From Tenacibaculum sp. 190524A05c (GTDB taxonomy: Bacteria; Bacteroidota; Bacteroidia; Flavobacteriales; Flavobacteriaceae): 64,000 nt of DNA. This document shows, one piece after another, positions 55,039 to 62,195 of this stretch. A program made the position numbers and the translations under genes. The stretch spans positions 3,540,501 through 3,604,500 of the forward strand of contig NZ_OZ038523.1 of assembly GCF_964036595.1 (NCBI RefSeq), read 5' to 3'. A model generated the notes under the pieces. It was not told the origin of the DNA. It saw only the letters and a program-made list of their open reading frames with translations, and ran no database searches. Within the stretch, counting starts at the first letter, position 1. Every line of letters begins with the position of its first letter.

Positions 55039-55252
55039 TGTAACAACAAATTAAAAATGTTGTTTTAAAAAAGAAACTAAGAACAAAAAATATATAACAT
55101 CCTTTTTAGGATAGTTTAATTCCCAATAATAAGACTTTAAATAGTCAGTATAATTTTTAAGTGTAAATAGTTTTAAATAGTAGTAGTTAGTTTTTATACT
55201 AAGTTTGGTTAGACTTTAAACCTCAAGTTTTTTACTTGAGGTTTTTTGTTTT
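55039..55252 (+). ncRNA. Candidate small RNA, array unit 4
   Basis: 5' hairpin AACAAC (55042-55047)/GTTGTT (55059-55064). The middle block (about 55092-55169) is nearly the same as in unit 3. Conserved core about 55174-55214. Terminator AAACCTCAAGT-TTTTT-ACTTGAGGTTT (55218-55244), 11 bp. Units 3 and 4 look like the most recent duplication. Confidence 0.7.
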
Positions 55253-55511
55253 AATTAAATGTTAAATTTTACTCTATGAGTTAAAAACGAATCGTTCTTG
55301 TTTTATTTGTTTTAATACTCTAGTGTTTTAGTAGGTTAGATGTTTAATTAGTTAATATTTAAAAGTTTAAATGTTGAAATAAACACTTTTATGTTTAAAA
55401 AATAACAATATAAAACATTTTGTGAAAAAACTAATAAGTGTTAAAAAGCTAAATAAAATGTTATATTTTCGTTAAAAATTTTTTATAAACCATTAAAAAC
55501 TAAATTTAAAA

Positions 55512-56348
55512 ATGAAAAAAATGAAATTCTCCCGAATTGCATTATTACTAGTTGGGGCTAGTTTTTTCGCATGTCAAACTGAAAACAACGATCAACCAAC
55601 AGACACTGTACAAAGTGACGTTTCTCCTGAAATTGTGGAGAAGTTAGCGAACTTTGATGTTAACACTAACGATGTTAAAAAGGTAGACTTTTTATTACCT
55701 GACGGAAGTACAATTCCAATGATTCAAATGGAAAAAGATCTTCATATGTCAGAGGATCAGGCAAGAAATTTACCTAATCTTCAAGAATTATCTGGTAAAA
55801 ACTATCACACTAATAACTTAGTTGCACAAAATACTGTAATCGATATTATCGGTTATACAGGTGGTGGTGGTTTTGGTCTTTCTAATAAAGGAAGAACTGG
55901 ATTACAATGGGCTGTAAACAACTATAACAGATTAAACTTATCTATTAGATTTAATCTTACTTTTGGTACTGATTACCAAAATAAAGATATGGTTGTTTAT
56001 GTGAATCCAAACCAAAGTGGTTCTGGAGGATCTGCTGGATTCCCGGAAGGTGGAGCTCCATTTAAGTGGGTGCAAATCTATGGATTAGATGGGTTTAGCA
56101 ACAACGTGAACGAGCACGTTATTTGCCACGAAATTGGTCATTCAGTTGGATTCCGTCACACAGATTATTTCTCAAGACAAAGTTGTGGTCAAAATGTAAA
56201 CGAAGGTTCTGCAGGTGTTGGAGCTAATCCAATCCCAGGAACTCCTTCAGGATACGATCCTACGTCAATTATGTTAGCTTGTTTTAGTGGAAGCACTGAT
56301 GGAGAGTTTAACAATAATGACATTACAGCATTAAACTACTTATACTAA
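55512..56348 (+). CDS. M57-type (HEIGH) zinc metallopeptidase lipoprotein
   Basis: A 278-residue lipoprotein (IALLLVGASFFACQTEN). HVICHEIGHSVGFRHTDYF near residue 205 is the zinc-binding HExxHxxGxxH motif of metzincin-type peptidases; the HEIGH form is that of the M57 dual-action family in Bacteroidota. A Gly-rich stretch precedes it (TGGGGFGLSNKGRTGLQWAVNNYN). SIMLACFSG after the zinc site supplies the Met-turn. It acts outside the cytoplasm; the substrate is unknown. Confidence 0.92.
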   Translation: MKKMKFSRIALLLVGASFFACQTENNDQPTDTVQSDVSPEIVEKLANFDVNTNDVKKVDFLLPDGSTIPMIQMEKDLHMSEDQARNLPNLQELSGKNYHTNNLVAQNTVIDIIGYTGGGGFGLSNKGRTGLQWAVNNYNRLNLSIRFNLTFGTDYQNKDMVVYVNPNQSGSGGSAGFPEGGAPFKWVQIYGLDGFSNNVNEHVICHEIGHSVGFRHTDYFSRQSCGQNVNEGSAGVGANPIPGTPSGYDPTSIMLACFSGSTDGEFNNNDITALNYLY

Positions 56349-56370
56349 GAAAACATTTTTTTAGTTATTA

Positions 56371-56399
56371 AAAAACCCGAGGATTTTCCTCGGGTTTTG
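56371..56399. terminator. Bidirectional terminator after the M57 gene
   Basis: AAAACCCGAGGA-tt-TTCCTCGGGTTTT stem, with A and T tracts on both sides, between convergent genes. Confidence 0.9.
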
Positions 56400-56403
56400 T
56401 TTT

Positions 56404-56808
56404 TTAATAAAATACGGTTTGTGAATAATCCAGTATTCGTAAACTACCATCATATAGTTTTATATTTATTTGAGGGTACTTTCGATCGTTATATTCATTC
56501 TTTAAGGTAAGATCAATATTTTCTGGATACACAGGCGTTTCTTTATCTTGAAAACTAAGAAAATACTTACCATCTCTTGCAATTAATTGCGCCATATCAG
56601 AAGCGAGTTCATTTTTATCTTCATCAACAAGTTGAACTTCGATGTACTCAATCTTTCCAACTTCAAAAATATCAACGTTAATTTTATAGATTGAATCGGT
56701 TTTTTCTACAGTAGAGTAGAATAAAGTTCCTTCTCTATTTTGTGCTAAAGTAGAAAAAGAAAAAGCAAATAAAAATAAAGCTAATAGAGTAACTTTTCTC
56801 ATATGCAT
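56404..56808 (-). CDS. Secreted protein of unknown function
   Basis: A 134-residue protein with a signal peptide (VTLLALFLFAFSFSTLAQN). The mature part is beta-rich and charged (EGTLFYSTVEKTDSIYKINVDIFEVGKIEYIEVQLVDEDKNE). I recognise no family. It is a single gene; an ATG at 56802 (MRKVTLL) would also give a good signal peptide. Confidence 0.7.
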   Translation of the reverse strand: MHMRKVTLLALFLFAFSFSTLAQNREGTLFYSTVEKTDSIYKINVDIFEVGKIEYIEVQLVDEDKNELASDMAQLIARDGKYFLSFQDKETPVYPENIDLTLKNEYNDRKYPQINIKLYDGSLRILDYSQTVFY

Positions 56809-56944
56809 ATTAGTGTATTAATTTGTTAAATCGGCTGCAAGTTACAAAATACTCTCTTAAAAGAGGTTATTTACATTCTTTTACCGAGAATTAGTAATTA
56901 TCATTATAACAACTAATATCATGCCAAATAAGGCCTTTATGCAT

Positions 56945-56975
56945 AAAAAAACTCTACACTGTTAAGTGTAGAGTT
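56945..56975 (-). terminator. Intrinsic terminator of the S8 peptidase gene
   Basis: ACTCTACACT-gtta-AGTGTAGAGT stem; the A tract at 56945-56951 is a T tract on the minus strand. Confidence 0.9.
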
Positions 56976-57014
56976 TCAGATTTAATTGGTTGACTAATTA
57001 GTCTTTTAAAGGGA

Positions 57015-58493
57015 TTATTGAACGGCCTTTAACGCATCAATATTTCCATATCCAAAGCTAGAGTTTCTGTTAGGATAAAATTCTCCAGCTCTTTTCATTT
57101 TGTCTAAAACTTGAGAACGAGACCAACCTGGGTTTCTCGCCCATACTAATGCTGCGATACCAGCAGTTGTAGCTGTAGCAACTGATGATCCACCAACATA
57201 GTTAGCATCTCCATCATTTGAACTTAATACAGGAACAAAATTACCTGAATTACGTTCCATTTCAATAGTGAAATCTATTTTTGATCCAGAGTGACAATTT
57301 CCACATCTAGTATATCTACCTTCTTTAATTCCTGTAACAGCAACAGTTTCATTCATGTTTGCAGGGAAAATAACTCCATACCAGTTAGTAAAACCTGTAG
57401 AAGTTCCTCCAGCAGCAAAAATTAATTTACCTCTGTTATAAGCGTATCTAACAGCGTCTCTTACTCTTGAACTACTAAATGGAGATCCAATAGACATAGA
57501 AACAATTTTAATATCGCTTCTGTTACCAATAGCAGTTAATGCTTCAGCAACACCTCTTTTTTCGTGATAATCGTCAATTAATACATTTTGTACCGAACGA
57601 TATGAAACTAAGTTAGCATTGTAAGCCACACCAACAGGTAAGTTGTCATTATTTCTTGGAGCAGTAGCTACAGAAGCCATGCTTGTTCCATGACCACATT
57701 TGTCGTTTACTCCATCGTAATTGTTAGACCATGCCCACCAAGAATCTACATATGTTCCGTATTTCTGAACAGATCTTCCAGAAGAATAACCATCATTGAA
57801 ATACTGATTCATCCATCTTTGGTTTGGCGATAATCCAGAATCGATAACAGCAACAGTAATTCCTCTTCCTGTACTTAAATTCCAAGCAGCAGGAATGTTG
57901 TGAATATCAAAGTTCCATGGAACTCTCGCTCCAGGAGCAACTGTGCGGTAGTCAGAAGAAGAAAGAGTTCTTGAGCTAAACCCGCATCCAAAACCTTCTC
58001 CAGATCTTGAATTTTCATTTTGTAAAGAGTATGTAGCTGGCTCTAAATAACGAACTCTACTGTCTTGCATAAGAGCAATTATAGTTTCTTTACTTTCTAC
58101 TTTAATGTCAATAACATTTAAGTTTCCATCAGTATATAACTCTTCTTTATCCTTTTTTTGGTCGTTATTGTTTTCAATACTTCTTACTAAAGAAATTAAA
58201 TCATCTTTGATTCCTTTAGATCTAGAATTTTGTTGGAAATCGTCATCAGAGTTTCCGTAACCAATAGTAAGTAAATTGTCGTTATGACTAATAGCACTCC
58301 AGATTGTATGAGCATCTGTATCCATCCAAAAGAAATCTCCACTAGTATCTATTGATTCTTGAATTTTTGCGTTGATTTGATCTTTGGTAAGTAATTCAGT
58401 TTGTTGTTCAACTGATTCTTGAGGAATCTCTTCGTTTTTTGTACATGAAGTAATAGCTATAGCCATAGCTACGCTAAGTATTAGTTTTTTCAT
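57015..58493 (-). CDS. S8 family serine peptidase (subtilisin-like) lipoprotein
   Basis: A 492-residue protein with a lipoprotein signal (AMAIAITSCTKNEE). Residues ~20-165 are probably a pro-region. The catalytic triad is visible: Asp in VAVIDSGLSPN (about 220), His in GHGTSMASVA (about 270) and Ser in GGSSVATATTAGIAALVW (about 445). Cys residues in FGCGF, DKCGHG and CGNCHSG may form disulfides. It acts outside the cytoplasm. Gene order M57, S8, M28 gives three exported peptidases within 5 kb. Confidence 0.94.
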   Translation of the reverse strand: MKKLILSVAMAIAITSCTKNEEIPQESVEQQTELLTKDQINAKIQESIDTSGDFFWMDTDAHTIWSAISHNDNLLTIGYGNSDDDFQQNSRSKGIKDDLISLVRSIENNNDQKKDKEELYTDGNLNVIDIKVESKETIIALMQDSRVRYLEPATYSLQNENSRSGEGFGCGFSSRTLSSSDYRTVAPGARVPWNFDIHNIPAAWNLSTGRGITVAVIDSGLSPNQRWMNQYFNDGYSSGRSVQKYGTYVDSWWAWSNNYDGVNDKCGHGTSMASVATAPRNNDNLPVGVAYNANLVSYRSVQNVLIDDYHEKRGVAEALTAIGNRSDIKIVSMSIGSPFSSSRVRDAVRYAYNRGKLIFAAGGTSTGFTNWYGVIFPANMNETVAVTGIKEGRYTRCGNCHSGSKIDFTIEMERNSGNFVPVLSSNDGDANYVGGSSVATATTAGIAALVWARNPGWSRSQVLDKMKRAGEFYPNRNSSFGYGNIDALKAVQ

Positions 58494-58673
58494 TTTGAAG
58501 GGTTTTTAGTTTTGCGATAGCGAATATATTAAAAAAATCATAAAAATTTAAATAATACCGCAATTTTATATGATTTAAATTATTGAAATGACAATAAAAT
58601 CATTAAAAACTCTTAAAAAAGTAGCTTTAAAACGCTAATTATAGTGGTTTCGTTGCACTTTTAACAAAGTGCA

Positions 58674-58707
58674 TAAAAAACCACATCTTTTTTTAAGGAT
58701 GTGGTTT
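58674..58707 (-). terminator. Intrinsic terminator of the M28 gene
   Basis: AAACCACATCTT-ttttt-AAGGATGTGGTTT stem with an A tract at its left, a T tract on the minus strand. Confidence 0.85.
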
Positions 58708-58746
58708 ATTTAATGTGGTAAAATTGAATTCTATTTAAAAAAGCTT

Positions 58747-59724
58747 TTATTTAATTGTAACTCGAGTTGGTGTATCTTTTCCATTAATAATGGATGAAGT
58801 ACCAATGGCTACTGCTTTTATAGTTTCGGTTAATACATTTACATCTAAAGTTTCTGCTTCATCTGTAACTTTATGATAATCCGGATCGGTATCTATTGGA
58901 GTTGTTGAAAATGTATGTGAAGGAACACCTAATCTTGCAAGCGAAGCATTATCAGATCTAAAGAATAAATTGTACTTAGGATATGGATCTGGATAAAGTT
59001 TGTAGCCAGTACCCTCTAAGTTTTTTTGTATAATTTTTCCAAAATCAGATCTATCGAACCCTGTAAGCCAAGCTGTTTTTGGTCCAGTTTTAGGCTCTTT
59101 TCCAATAAGTTCTAGGTTAATACCGGCTACGAATTTATCGGCATTAATACCTTTTCCGAAATACTTAGAACCAATAAGTCCCATTTCTTCAGCAGTAAAA
59201 CAAACGAAAACAATACTTCTTTCATTTGTTCCTTTATTTTTAAAGTACTCCGCTAATGCTATTACTCCTGTAACTCCTGAAGCATCATCATTTGCTCCAT
59301 TATAAATTCGATCACCTTCACCTTCTTTTAACATTTCCAAGTGATCATAATGAGCCGATACAATTACATATTCGTCTTTTTTACTTTTTCCTTCAAGAAC
59401 CCCAACAACATTAAACATTTTAATATTTCTTTCTTCAAAATTTTGTCTATATGAAGTTAAGGTGTCATAATAGGACAAACCAATTTTCTTGAATTCGTTT
59501 TCAATATATTGTGCAGCTTTTTCTATTCCTGGTGTACCTGTTGCTCTTCCTTGCATGTCATCTGAAGCAAGAGTGTAAAGATGTTTTTTGATCGTCGCAG
59601 TGTCAAAATCAGATGTTAAAGATTGTTCTTTTTTCGTAGTACTTTTTTGATCTGCAGGTTTCGTGTATTGCTTGCAGGAAAAAGTAAGTACTGCAAGACT
59701 TAATAAGATGCTTATTTTTTTCAT
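58747..59724 (-). CDS. M28 family metallopeptidase lipoprotein
   Basis: A 325-residue lipoprotein (LLSLAVLTFSCKQYTK). Zinc ligands are visible: His in VSAHYDHLEM, Asp in GANDDASGVTGV, Glu pair in FTAEEMGLIGSKYF, and the C-terminal His in PSHTFST. This is the aminopeptidase Y/S type of M28. It removes N-terminal residues from peptides outside the cytoplasm. Divergent from kdsA with a short shared gap. Confidence 0.93.
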   Translation of the reverse strand: MKKISILLSLAVLTFSCKQYTKPADQKSTTKKEQSLTSDFDTATIKKHLYTLASDDMQGRATGTPGIEKAAQYIENEFKKIGLSYYDTLTSYRQNFEERNIKMFNVVGVLEGKSKKDEYVIVSAHYDHLEMLKEGEGDRIYNGANDDASGVTGVIALAEYFKNKGTNERSIVFVCFTAEEMGLIGSKYFGKGINADKFVAGINLELIGKEPKTGPKTAWLTGFDRSDFGKIIQKNLEGTGYKLYPDPYPKYNLFFRSDNASLARLGVPSHTFSTTPIDTDPDYHKVTDEAETLDVNVLTETIKAVAIGTSSIINGKDTPTRVTIK

Positions 59725-59765
59725 TCTAGGGCGTTTTAAAATTTAGAGTTCGGTAATAAAATTCG

Positions 59766-59773
59766 TAGTTTTG
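59766..59773 (+). promoter_or_regulatory. -7 promoter element of kdsA
   Basis: TAGTTTTG fits TAnnTTTG. It overlaps the TTG codon at 59771, which shows that this codon cannot be the start; the ATG at 59789 follows 15 bases later. Confidence 0.6.
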
Positions 59774-59788
59774 CGTAAAATTTTTCTC

Positions 59789-60607
59789 ATGAATTTATCA
59801 AATATTCCAAATATCAAACATACAAATTCAAATAACTTTTTTCTTTTAGCCGGTCCGTGTGCAATTGAAGGAGAAGAAATGGCAATGAAAATAGCTGAAA
59901 GAGTTGTTGAAATTACTGATAAATTAGAGATTCCGTTAGTGTTTAAAGGAAGTTTCAAAAAGGCTAATAGAAGTAGAATTGATAGTTTTACTGGAATTGG
60001 TGATGAGAAAGCCCTTAATATTTTAAGAAAAGTTTCTGAAACCTTTAACGTTCCTACTATTACAGATATACATGAAGTAAGTGATGCGGCTAAAGCTGCA
60101 GAATACGTTGATGTTCTTCAAATTCCTGCATTTTTAGTTCGCCAAACTGATTTAGTAGTAGCTGCTGCTGAAACTGGTAAGGTTGTAAACTTAAAAAAAG
60201 GACAATTTATGAGTCCCGAAGCAATGCAACATGCAGTAAAAAAGGTGAAAGATTCTGGGAATGATAATGTTTGGATAACAGAAAGAGGAACAATGTTCGG
60301 TTACCAAGATATGTTAGTAGATTTTAGAGGAATACCTACAATGAGGAGTTATGCTCCAACGGTTTTGGATGTTACTCATTCTTTACAACAACCAAATCAA
60401 AGTTCAGGAGTTACTGGAGGTAGACCTGATATGATTGAAACTATTGCAAGGGCAGGTGTTGTGAATAATATTGATGGATTATTTATGGAAACACATTTTG
60501 ATCCTGCAAATGCAAAATCTGACGGAGCAAACATGTTACATTTAGACTATTTAGAACAACTATTAACGAACTTAGTTGCGATTAGAAAAGTAGTCAATAC
60601 TTTATAA
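59789..60607 (+). CDS. kdsA: 3-deoxy-8-phosphooctulonate synthase (KDO-8-P synthase)
   Basis: Condenses arabinose 5-phosphate with phosphoenolpyruvate for lipopolysaccharide core KDO. It has 272 residues from ATG 59789; the longer frame from TTG 59771 would start inside the promoter. FFLLAGPCAIEGEEMAMKIAE, FKGSFKKANRSRIDSFTG, VWITERGTMFGYQDMLVDFRG and DVTHSLQQPNQSSGVTGGRP are family motifs. Its stop overlaps the next gene by one base. Confidence 0.96.
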   Translation: MNLSNIPNIKHTNSNNFFLLAGPCAIEGEEMAMKIAERVVEITDKLEIPLVFKGSFKKANRSRIDSFTGIGDEKALNILRKVSETFNVPTITDIHEVSDAAKAAEYVDVLQIPAFLVRQTDLVVAAAETGKVVNLKKGQFMSPEAMQHAVKKVKDSGNDNVWITERGTMFGYQDMLVDFRGIPTMRSYAPTVLDVTHSLQQPNQSSGVTGGRPDMIETIARAGVVNNIDGLFMETHFDPANAKSDGANMLHLDYLEQLLTNLVAIRKVVNTL

Positions 60608-61176
60608 TGTATTTTGATTTTCAAATTACTTCAAATCAACCATTATCTGTTTTAGCAAGATCTAAAAGTTTATGTACTTGGCAAGAAGCACTTGAGTATG
60701 TGAAGTGTTTGCCTTATGGTAGAAATAAAAGCAGAAGTGATTTTTCATTAGTTTTAAAGGAAGAAAAGGGGAGTTGTAGTTCTAAACATGCTTTTTTGAA
60801 GGCACTAGCAAATGAGAACAAGGCTAAAGATGTTGAATTAATTTTGGCTATTTATAAAATGAATAGCGACAACACTAATATTGGTGATGTAATTAGTTCA
60901 ATTGGATTAAGCTACATTCCAGAAGCACATTGTTATTTAAAAATTAATGGCGAAAGAATCGATATCACTTCAAAAGATTCAAGTCTCTATAAAATAGAAA
61001 AAGTGATTCTTTCGGAAGAATCTATATCGCCAGAACAAGTTGTTACTTATAAAGTAGAATATCATAAATCATTTTTAAGAAACTGGATTAAAAATGAGAA
61101 CATCAACTCTTCCTTTGAAAAAATATGGAAGGTGAGAGAAGCTTGTATTTCTTTTCTTACAAATTCAAAAAAATAG
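60607..61176 (+). CDS. Transglutaminase-like fold protein coupled to kdsA
   Basis: A 189-residue protein. GSCSSKHAFLKALANE (Cys about 59), EAHCYLKINGERIDIT (His about 119, Asp about 128) place a Cys-His-Asp triad in the order of transglutaminase-like cysteine proteins. RSKSLCTWQEALEYVKCLPYGRN at the N terminus and KIWKVREACISFL at the C terminus are helical. No signal peptide is visible. Start and the kdsA stop overlap (TAATG), so they are translationally coupled. The reaction is unknown; a cell-envelope link is only suggested by kdsA. Confidence 0.72.
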   Translation: MYFDFQITSNQPLSVLARSKSLCTWQEALEYVKCLPYGRNKSRSDFSLVLKEEKGSCSSKHAFLKALANENKAKDVELILAIYKMNSDNTNIGDVISSIGLSYIPEAHCYLKINGERIDITSKDSSLYKIEKVILSEESISPEQVVTYKVEYHKSFLRNWIKNENINSSFEKIWKVREACISFLTNSKK

Positions 61177-61274
61177 AATTTTTTAAAATTCATCCGTCTA
61201 CACTTTTATCCTTTTTATCGATTAAAAACCATTCCAATCATTAAGTTGAATAATTTAACAAACGATTAGTTGAA

Positions 61275-61337
61275 TTGATGACTATGACCTGGAGAAGTAC
61301 CGTGTTGGGGATATTTATTGGTACTTCTCCTATTTTT
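61275..61337 (+). ncRNA. Candidate hairpin RNA with G-rich loop
   Basis: GGAGAAGTACC (61291-61301) pairs perfectly with GGTACTTCTCC (61320-61330), followed by TATTTTT. The 18-base loop contains TTGGGGAT, whose TTGGGG is complementary to CCCCAA in the terminator loops of the neighbouring RNA copies. A weak -7-like TAGTTGAA lies at 61267-61274. It could also be simply the terminator of the kdsA transcript. Confidence 0.5.
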
Positions 61338-61423
61338 ATGCACTTCCAGAAGTTTTTCACATTAGTTTTTTCCGTTTGTTAAGAGATGAATTAGATTATA
61401 GATTCAATCTAAATAATAGGGAA

Positions 61424-61469
61424 ACAGTGTTTTTCCTGTAGATTTTATCGAAATTCATTACTACTTTAG
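61424..61469 (+). promoter_or_regulatory. Promoter and operator of RNA copy 1
   Basis: ACAGTGTTTTTCCTGT (61424-61439), imperfect inverted repeat ACAG...CTGT, then a -7-like TACTTTAG (61462-61469). The distance from the repeat to the -7 element and on to the conserved RNA start (61473) is the same in all three copies; the repeat centre is at -41.5. Confidence 0.65.
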
Positions 61470-61472
61470 AAG

Positions 61473-61546
61473 AACTTTCCTTCCCTCCGGATCTACACAC
61501 AAGTTAGATCAGAAAGTCTCTCCCCCAAATCGAGGGACTTTTTTTT
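61473..61546 (+). ncRNA. Candidate small RNA, triplet copy 1
   Basis: About 74 bases beginning AACTTTCCTTCCCTCCGG. C-rich single-stranded 5' tail, hairpin GATCTA/TAGATC (61490-61510), then terminator AGTCTCTC (61516-61523)/GAGGGACT (61532-61539) with a CCCCAAAT loop and T8. No reading frame. CCCTCC equals the anti-Shine-Dalgarno sequence and could pair with G-rich mRNA starts. Confidence 0.75.
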
Positions 61547-61712
61547 ATCTGATCAGGAGATAAAATTAAGTCATCATAGAGAGTTAAGAAGCAAAAGTTA
61601 TGGACTTTTGTGTATAAGACTTATTCGTAATTCTGTACTTTTTGAGTACTAGGATTTATGAATATATATAGAAATATTATGAAAGTTAATTTTGAATTTT
61701 GTTCAAATAAGA

Positions 61713-61820
61713 TACAATTGAGTATGTAATATGTTAAAACTTGGTCAAATTTTGAGCCTTGAGGGAAAGGATAAAAATTAAAAGTTTATTATACCGGTGT
61801 AATCACCGGTATATTTTTTT
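61713..61820 (+). ncRNA. Candidate small RNA with purine-rich segment
   Basis: TTTG (61691-61694), 18 bases, TACAATTG (61713-61720) is a fair promoter match; the transcript would run from about 61724 to the strong terminator TACCGGTG-TAAT-CACCGGTA with T7 (61792-61818). It contains GAGGGAAAGGA (61761-61771), which can pair with TCCTTCCCTC of the C-rich tails in copies 1 and 2 with one bulged A. Confidence 0.5.
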
Positions 61821-61878
61821 AGAATCTAATTCTTATAAAAAGGGGACAAGGTAAAGTGTTTAAATATTAACGATTTAA

Positions 61879-61924
61879 ACAGGGATTTTCCTGTGAAAAA
61901 ATCAGTGAATAAATGCTATCTTTA
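61879..61924 (+). promoter_or_regulatory. Promoter and operator of RNA copy 2
   Basis: ACAGGGATTTTCCTGT (61879-61894) with a perfect 5-bp inverted repeat ACAGG/CCTGT, then TATCTTTA (61917-61924); the RNA start is 61928. Spacing matches copies 1 and 3. Confidence 0.65.
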
Positions 61925-61927
61925 ATG

Positions 61928-61999
61928 AACTTTCCTTCCCTCCGGATCTACTCCACGTAGATCAGTAAAGTCTCTCCCCCAAATCGAGGGACTTTTCTT
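61928..61999 (+). ncRNA. Candidate small RNA, triplet copy 2
   Basis: Same architecture as copy 1: AACTTTCCTTCCCTCC tail, hairpin GATCTAC/GTAGATC (7 bp) and terminator AGTCTCTC/GAGGGACT with the same loop. The hairpin loop differs from copy 1 while the stem is kept and is one pair longer. Confidence 0.75.
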
Positions 62000-62057
62000 T
62001 TGTCTTAAAACCTTGATTTTACTGGAATTTGTTAAAATCTGAGAGATAAAATATTAA

Positions 62058-62103
62058 ACAGTGTTTTTCCCGTAATTTTTTCCGTTAATATATTCTATAT
62101 TGA
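62058..62103 (+). promoter_or_regulatory. Promoter and operator of RNA copy 3
   Basis: ACAGTGTTTTTCCCGT (62058-62073) and TATATTGA (62096-62103), RNA start at 62107; identical spacing to the other copies. Confidence 0.6.
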
Positions 62104-62106
62104 ACG

Positions 62107-62181
62107 CACTTTCCTTATTACCTTCGAATCTACTTTAGTTAGATTATCAAAGTCTCTTGTTCAAAGCATGGAGACTTTTTT
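62107..62181 (+). ncRNA. Candidate small RNA, triplet copy 3 (diverged seed)
   Basis: Structure kept, sequence changed: hairpin AATCTA/TAGATT, where the closing G-C pair of copies 1 and 2 has become A-T on both sides; terminator AGTCTC/GAGACT, where a T-G pair has become T-A. The 5' tail (CACTTTCCTTATTACC) and the terminator loop are less C-rich, so targets may differ. Confidence 0.7.
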
Positions 62182-62195
62182 TATATGAATAGTAA

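Larger units (their letters stand above)
54232..55511 (+). other. 1.28-kb gene-free region holding four tandem RNA-like units
   Basis: No protein gene is supported here. It holds the operon terminator, four copies of a terminator-ended unit (listed separately) and, from 55253, about 260 AT-rich bases upstream of the M57 gene in which I see no clear promoter match or structure. Confidence 0.85.
61177..62195 (+). other. 1.02-kb gene-free region holding five RNA-like elements
   Basis: No protein gene is supported. It contains a 11-bp hairpin terminator (61291-61337), three copies of a ~75-base RNA gene with promoters, and one further terminator-ended candidate (61713-61820), each listed separately. 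An inverted repeat TTAGATT/AATCTAA (61391-61412) lies just upstream of the first copy. Confidence 0.85.

Noticed and set aside
54290..55060. Short peptides encoded in the RNA units
   Set aside because: The small frames that start with ATG near the GTGTC boxes differ in length and phase between units and stop after a few codons.
54482..55214. The TAAGTTTG inside the conserved 41-base core as the main promoter of each unit
   Set aside because: It matches TAnnTTTG, but no TTG stands at -33, the whole 41 bases are conserved and not just the boxes, and the transcript would be little more than the terminator. I keep it as the alternative to the upstream box.
54270..55252. CRISPR-like array
   Set aside because: The repeated parts are 41 bases or longer, the units are 165-280 bases with their own terminators, spacers are not of uniform size, and no cas genes are near.
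59771..59788. kdsA start at TTG 59771
   Set aside because: The codon lies inside the -7 promoter element TAGTTTTG; ATG 59789 is the first usable start.
61473..62181. Riboswitch or T-box upstream of a gene
   Set aside because: Each copy ends in its own terminator and the next gene downstream (62196) is on the opposite strand, so nothing is there to be controlled in cis.
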